Source of the DNA: Epiperipatus broadwayi
Taxonomy: Eukaryota > Onychophora > Udeonychophora > Euonychophora > Peripatidae
Direction of reading: 5' to 3'
DNA length: 64,000 nt
NCBI GenBank assembly: GCA_028023455.1
Contig: JAQFVV010012396.1
Span: forward strand, 23,535,292 to 23,599,291
Each line of letters opens with the position of its first letter. Position 1 is the stretch's first letter. The position numbers and the translations under genes were made by a program. The notes below the pieces were generated by a model, which had not been told where the DNA came from, ran no database searches, and saw nothing but the letters and a program-made list of their open reading frames with translations. Shown in pieces: positions 57,463 to 64,000 of the stretch.

Positions 57463-58206
57463 AAAATAAATATATGAATATTAGCTATAGTTAACCTATG
57501 GCAATTTACACTGTTCTGGGTAGCAATTAAACATTAATATTTAATTCTCATTAAAATCACACATTGCCATACTGAATGGCCAGCATGTATATTTACATAA
57601 TTACACTGTTTATTTAACACATTGTCTGTTATATTTATAAAATATGATTCTTTGATTTTTCTTTTTTTCAAACCCGTTTCTAGATGTAAAATATAAACTT
57701 TCGTAAATCAAAAGTCATCATTACAAATCACTACATGTTCTGAAAACACAGACTTATAACTATCCACAAAAAAATCCAATTTATTTTATAGTAATTCCAA
57801 TGGGGTCTCATTGCAGATCTAGTTACATTGATGGGACTAAATGTGCATTAAAAAAAAATCATATAATAAATTACAATATTCTATGGATAAGGACAAGACT
57901 GTGTTTGCAGAACATGCAGTGATTTGAAATGGTGTTTTTACTTTGATAATATTTCTATTTGACATGTGGAAAATGACTTGAAAAAAATCAAAATCAAAGA
58001 ATCATATTTTATAAATATAACAGACAAAGTATTAAATAATCAGTGTAATTGTGTGAATATATATAATTTTTGAAAAGTTGGCCATTCACATGGACGGTAG
58101 GTTGTGTGATTTTAATGAGATTTAAATATTAACATTTAATTTCCACCCAAGTTGGCATAAACTGCCGTAATTTGGTTATAGTTAATTTTCAGTTATTTAT
58201 TTTATA
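57463..58206. repeat. M8 imperfect palindrome of about 750 bp
   Basis: Paired blocks in order from the outside are TAGCTATAGTTAACC with GGTTATAGTTAATT, AATTCTCATTAAAATCACACA with GTGTGATTTTAATGAG, CTGAATGGCC with GGCCATTCAC, and GTTATATTTATAAAATATGA with TCATATTTTATAAATATAAC. The centre is near 57830. The arms are diverged (about 80% by eye), so it is older than the other palindromes. No coding sequence. Confidence 0.75.
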
Positions 58207-61200
58207 TAAGCATATTGAATTTTGCAGAGTGTATTGTGAAGTATATAGATATAATGTGTAATAGTAGTACCATAGAAAGAAAAAAACAAGCATCAATCAG
58301 GTCTCATTATTTCCCCATTCTTGTTCCTACAGATTTAAAATAATAACAGTGCCATAAAGTTTTATAAAAATATGTAATCAAGGCAATGCCATAAATTTAT
58401 AATCATATTTTTTATCCCATAATAGTTTTTTTTTTCTATTTGCCGTTAATAATGTTATTATCATACTTTTCATAACAAATTCTAAACGTTATAAGATAAC
58501 TTTTCAGACTTAAGTGTACATTATTAATAAACTTTCATCGGTAAGTTATTTTATTATAATCATAGGAGCCACATTGTACTTAATAAAGGTGTAAGAGTAA
58601 TATGTTTTCTTTAAAAATAAATGTATAATATTGATTACTAAATTTTTACTACGTGCAATATTTACCATTACATAGATAAATAAGCTATGTAATCGTTATG
58701 TTGTTGTTTTTTTCTATAAAAAAGATGTATTACTAAAGTGTTTATAATTTTTTTTCTTGTGAATACTAAGGTTTACGGATAACAACTTACTGTCAACTCC
58801 TTATGACATTTTTCATATTTTTCCAGTAACTGTGAAAAAAAAAATCATCTTATTCTTAAACGTTGTTGACAAAATAGTTATTCATCTTAAAATAAAATCT
58901 TGATCTTCTTTCTATAAAAATAAGATGAATTCAATTAATAATCATCTTAAGCATATATGATTAAGAGAAGTTTTCTCTGATTCTAAAATGCGATATCATA
59001 TTTTCATTTTTTTTTTTTTTTGGAAAAAAATACAACTGATTCAGGTAAAGAGTGTTTAGAAAAAAAAAAAAAATCCACATTCATACCACAAGTTTTTGAT
59101 CACGTAAATTAAATTACTCTTTTCTGTTTTTATTATTTTAACTCTTAATTAAACAGCTGCTTGTGGCAAATGATAGGACTATATATTTTCAGTAATATCT
59201 TATTATAACACACGCACACACTCATAAATGGTTATGAATGAAGAGCTTTGTGGTGCGGTAATTAAATTTTTACTTATCTAAGTCACATTTGTATAGTTCT
59301 ATTGAACTTTTTTAAGGTAACTAAGCACAGCTACATATCTAGATTTCCAATTATAAATCAATAGATATCTATCTAAACAATATTAGTGTTTAAAATATAA
59401 AAACCCTCACACATACACAACCCAATAATATCTAATAAGAGTGAAAAATGTATTTCTTTTAACTCTTCTCTGTAAAAGGATCATAAAAAGGTCTTTACTT
59501 GAAGTGGATTTTTTAAAGGCTAAGAGAGCAGGAATAAATGACAACAGCTTAGCATTAATAAGTATTATTATTTGCTAGTATTCTGATTTTGAAGCTCATT
59601 AAAAATCAGATCATCGTCTATTATCAACAAATTTAGTTTACGTTTTTCAGAAGTTTATACAATGTCATTTGAAGTTTTTAAATAAAAACTGGATTAGTTA
59701 AAATAAGAAGAAAGTAACAATTGGTAATATTTTGATCAAGCTATTAATATAGATAAAAACTATTGTCTGAAATTATTTACTATTACTTCCACAAATAAAT
59801 TTTATACGTAAGAAAAGAATTTACAGTCCTATTATCTCATTTTATAACCAGTGAAAAGATGTAAAGGCATTATATAAAAACCACCATTATTGTTCTCAAT
59901 ACTTAATGGATTTGGCTTATAAACAGTATTTTATGGAATTCATGACCAATGATTGTCTACTTTGATATAGTCATTATAGTAAAACAATTAATGAATGATC
60001 TTTTTTTAATAACAAGCTTTTCAATAGCATTGGAGCTTACTACTAAATGATTGAAAAATGTCGTTTAACATCTTTTTTAGGTCTAACAATCTTTTGATGA
60101 ACTTAATATTTATTTAAATAGAAGCATTATGGGCAGTTTAAAGAATTAGAAACTCTGTATATAAAAGTTCAAACAAATAATTATAATTATGTCTAACTTG
60201 ATTTTTACTCAATAGGAGGAAAATTGATAATGCAGCCTTTAAAATAATATTCAAATGGTCACTGCTTGGGTATTTGAATATCAGGAGACAAGTAAATTTT
60301 CAATCATATTCTTTTATTCTTCAAATTCATCCCTCTATAAGTATATAAATTGTGTAAAGCATTTATCAAACTAAGATTAAAAAAGAGATTTGGAAGAAAT
60401 AATTTACATCTTAAAAATCCAATTCTTCTGTCAGTAAAGATTTTTAATAAATGAAGTGTTTTATTGCTTGCTAAGGAATAATAATTAGATATTTTATAGA
60501 AAAACATATGAAATATACAAATTATATATTAATGTATAGAAAGATGTTTGTTAGAATTAATAAGTAATTTAGGAACTATAGAGTTTGTTAATTACTTGGC
60601 TAACTGTTTAATCTATTTAATAGTAAATAAATGGCATAAAACTGATAAAAATCAAATGCTATAATTTTTTTCTTGTCCAAAAAGTAATTTTAGATAAGTA
60701 TAGAGCTTTAAGATGATGTATTATAATGTGTATATCATTGTCATAACTGATTAATGAAATTAAAAATGTAATTATTTTTTCAGTGTTGCCCTACAGTAAG
60801 ATGATATAACTCTTGGCTTTTTCTTTGTAAATTATTTTATATATTGGTGAATAATGTTATTTAGAATATTCTATATCATGTACACTTTATAAAATAGTAC
60901 TCATTGATATTAATGCTTTAAAAATAATATAAATTATCAAATCTGGTTTATCGATTCTTCTAAAATATTTGTATATTTGTCTATATAATATCTCATTATT
61001 ATTGAAATGAAAAAAAAAAAAACATGCACCAGAGAGTATAAAGAATAAATGTATTAGATCTTATTTTCCTAAGGCAGTCTGTCAGAAAAAGTTTAATAAT
61101 AGAATAAACTGAGGTATTATCTTTTCAATGTATTTGTGTGATGTAAGACCAGGTTCTATAATACTAGACTCAGAAAAAAGATGTTTTTGAGTTGTTGTTT

Positions 61201-61235
61201 TTTTTGGATAATACAATTAACATATAATTTACTAA
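58207..61235. other. AT-rich intergenic region
   Basis: Three kilobases with homopolymer runs (59009-59022, 59059-59072, 61010-61022) but no recognised gene or element. The minus-strand 67-codon frame at 60304-60507 has no family resemblance. Confidence 0.45.
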
Positions 61236-61415
61236 GCATCACATGATCACCATCTCTTATACTAGCACATAATTGTTATTAAACAAGGCAAAACTCTCTC
61301 CATACAGTAGTGCCACTCTTATAGGGATTTTATGCACAAGCCTTCTGGCATCTATTGATTACTCTGGTTGGCACAGGGTCACACTACTGTATGGAGAGAG
61401 TTTTGCCTTGTTTAA
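61236..61415. mobile_element. M1 element, copy 6 (short, hammerhead deleted)
   Basis: The left outer terminus CATCACATGATCACCAT (61236) is followed by inverted repeats of 34 bp that match perfectly: TTAAACAAGGCAAAACTCTC at 61279 and its complement ending at 61415. The interior keeps GGGATTTTATGCACAAGCC and ATTGATTACTCTGGTTGG blocks of one arm. The hammerhead region is deleted. Both arms share a private extra CT (CTCTCTCC). Confidence 0.85.
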
Positions 61416-61470
61416 TATATATAACTTTTTGGTAATGTTTTTATTTCATATTTTCACACTACTATTTTTT

Positions 61471-61596
61471 CTCGATAATATGCATGTAAAAATGTGATAG
61501 TAAGGACCTCTACAGGTATTTTAACCACCTTACACTTGTGGTTAAAACACCTGTAGAGGTCCTTACTATCACATTTTTGCATGCATATTATTGAGG
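61471..61596. repeat. Near-perfect hairpin, 58-bp arms, 9-bp loop
   Basis: CTCGATAATATGCATG on the left pairs with CATGCATATTATTGAG on the right, and AAGGACCTCTACAGGT pairs with ACCTGTAGAGGTCCTT. The loop at 61529-61537 is CTTACACTT. It lies 55 bp from M1 copy 6. The plus-strand frame at 61273-61497 crosses both repeats and is not a gene. Confidence 0.9.
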
Positions 61597-64000
61597 TTAT
61601 AGCCTCAGTAAATATTACTTATGTAATCAATGTGCGTTTAATAAATTTATAATTACTACTATTTTTTGTAAATTTGAGATTATAATTATTGTCTACTTTC
61701 TGTTTTATACATAGTTGTATTAATCTTCACCAACATATTATTAAAATTTACAGATGTCAATTGCTTATATATTATTTGACAATATTTAACTATGGCAGAA
61801 AGCAATTTATGTTCAACACTTTCAGATATTAGCATAATAGCAATTTCGATTTGTCTAACTAATCAGTGCATTTAGAATATTTGTTTATAATAAGATTCAT
61901 TAAAACATATATTACTTTATTGTTTTTAAATCATTTTAAATTTATTCTGATTTATACTTTATTTCAACTAATTGTTCACTTCCAAGAATTGGTTTTGATT
62001 TCACTAAAACCTTTGAAACAAAAATCTATTATATTACTGTAATATTTGAAATTTAGTAATTAATTTTTTATAATGTTTATTATTATCAATATTATCATCA
62101 TCATTACCATCATGATAATCATCATTATTAAAAACAATGTGGTGTAAATAATGCCTTCATGAATCAATAAACGTATCCCCACTGACACCAATGTGTTCTA
62201 GAATAATTATTATTTCTCTACTCTAATATCATCTATCACATGCTTAATGTAATTATATTTATCATATGGTGGCATAATTTATTAATCCCTATATTACTGT
62301 CTAATGTTTTAATTTATCAATGAGAAATTGGAATTCTATGTTGAATTCAATATATTTATGCATCAAACAGTAACATTTATTTATTATTTTTCTTTTAACT
62401 TAAGATCTTAAAATTAAAAAAAATAATGAAAGCTATCTTACCTTGCTTATAAACATCTGAGACTCTATTTGTAATATAACTGTGGTTTGAATTTTCTATC
62501 ACTTTCAGTTTGTTACAATAAATAAAAGTATTTCTCTTTGGAATAATCAAGTATCATATAAATAAAATTAATATATTGTGTTATCATATCTAGTGATTAC
62601 TCAAAATTACAAAAGTTGACATTAAATTAGAAAAAAATATACTTTAGCTTATTTTAGTAAACAAAACTAATTAAATCATGTTGTATTGGTATATCTTATC
62701 ATAAAGTACATTAACGCACTCTATTCTCATGCTCAACTTATATAAAGTTCTCAAAAGTGGCATGTGTAGCTCAGTTTGACTCCTGATCAGATTTCAACCT
62801 GTAGTTTCTGGTGAACTTTTATACCACATGATATGTCATGTAAATAATAAACTTGAGAACTAGAGATTTTTAGATCAAGCATAGGATTTTTCCAATGACT
62901 TTTTATATGACTTTTGAAACGATTAACCATTGTTTATTTCGTTTATGAAATATATAAATTAATGTATTGGATTTAAGGAAAACAAATTTTATTTTCTTTA
63001 CATATATTATTTTTATGAATAAATTTTATTAAAAGGTTAGTAAAATTGTCTTATTAGTATTGTGTAATGAATATATTAAATTTTCTCTAAGTCACTTCAA
63101 CACTTTGTAATTGCATATAAAGTATACTTGTAATAGTATATAGAATGTTAGTTCAAATTTAAGTAAGTTCCACAATGACATAATTATTTAAAATATATGA
63201 GAAAGTATTTTTCTGCAGATCTATGTCTTGATAATAATTAATGATTTTTATTACATAATCAATAATAATATTATAAATAATAGCCCCATTATGTAAATTA
63301 AAATTTAAAATATATAGATATATATATTATTGCTATATACATATATTTTAAATAATTGCTTTTAAAGAAGATTGAGCATAGTTTGGCAAATAAATAAATA
63401 TATACCTGTTTTTATCTAGAGAATGATAAAAAAAAAAAAAACATTGAATCTTCTTCAACAACTGAATAATTTATTGTTTTCTACTTAAACATTTTTGGAT
63501 AATGCACTATGCTAAAAGGGGTTTAATCTCCTTAGTAAGCAATTAAAATATGTTTTTACCTAACTGGTTTTCCATATTTCTGTATACAGAAATGTAATTA
63601 AAATTAATATTTACGTTGGAAAAGAGGCATTTAGAAATTTGATTGGTTTCACTATGTGTACTAAATCCACATAATTTTCACTTAATGCATCTGCTTATGT
63701 GTAAGAAGAATATATAATTAACAGCTATATAAATTATATAGACTGCTTTTTTAGGTGTTATTTATACTTTGTATTGTCATTTACACTTCACTAAAAACTT
63801 GTGATTTGTTACTAATATAGTAATAGTTTTCTTTACTGAAGTAATAAGATAACTAATAAAATAAGTTTCATGCTCTGGTAACATAGCACTTTCTTATATT
63901 AAAAGAAACAGATTATAGCACGTTGTTGCTAACAGTCTTCTTTAAACTTAATATAAAAATTTCTCTCAGAAGGTGTCCAGTTTTGTTGTTGTATTTTAAT
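61597..64000. other. AT-rich intergenic region
   Basis: No gene or element recognised. There is a short ATC/ATT-type trinucleotide stretch at 62085-62130, an A run at 63429-63441 and a TA-rich stretch at 63310-63350. A tRNA-like GTGTAGCTCAGTTTG lies at 62764-62778 but has no matching B box. Confidence 0.45.

Noticed and set aside
62764-62830. GTGTAGCTCAGTTTG, considered as a tRNA gene
   Set aside because: The A-box match is good, but there is no B box at the right distance and no cloverleaf.

Overview
The window is eukaryotic, almost certainly from an invertebrate animal with a large, AT-rich, repeat-dense genome. I estimate about 25-28% GC by eye and did not compute it. The phylum cannot be fixed from the sequence. 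The signs of an animal are decayed hAT transposases of the GTF2IRD2/ZBED type, APE-type non-LTR retrotransposons, tRNA-like SINE fragments, long trinucleotide arrays, and one exon with a CCAAT/TATA promoter and a GT splice donor. No ribosomal RNA, CRISPR array or operon was seen. No complete cellular gene is present.

Layout: 0.7-2.3 kb holds a 5'-truncated LINE (minus). 2.8-21 kb is gene-free but full of inverted-repeat elements: family M1 (2807-3269, old copies at 12-17 kb, 21001-21263), family M2 (6289-6480, 10917-12079), M6 (8644-9004), M4 (17791-18122) and a tRNA-like repeat M5 (18888-19352). 22.1-23.3 kb is a decayed jockey/I-like LINE (plus). 26.0-27.9 kb is the only candidate host gene: promoter, 5'UTR with two upstream ORFs, a 31-codon first coding exon and a possible 40-bp second exon. 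29.6-33.2 kb carries more M2, M1 and M5 copies and the 3' end of another LINE. 34.2-37 kb and 40.1-41.3 kb are two hAT relics in opposite orientation. 44.8-50.5 kb is a nearly full-length but frame-broken LINE (minus) with ORF1 zinc knuckle, endonuclease, reverse transcriptase, C-terminal CCHC and a long (TAA)n tail. 51-53.6 kb has a GC-rich palindrome, a tandem satellite and another palindrome. 53.6-57.4 kb looks like a deleted LTR retrotransposon (minus). 57.4-64 kb is intergenic with a 750-bp palindrome, another M1 copy and a nearly perfect hairpin.

The main discovery candidate is that the M1 repeats contain a type I hammerhead ribozyme motif. The best copy is at 38191-38249 (plus). It has a perfect inner stem I, a symmetric outer stem I with an internal loop, CTGATGA and GAAA core boxes, a GGC/GCC stem II, a 2-bp stem III and a GTC cleavage triplet. 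In palindromic copies the motif occurs on both arms in opposite orientations. At least nine other copies or relics of the motif lie in the window. A second observation concerns assembly quality: an exact 19-nt Illumina adapter match lies inside the LINE at 49144-49162, and a possible second remnant lies at 48689-48699, so some frame breaks there may be artefacts.
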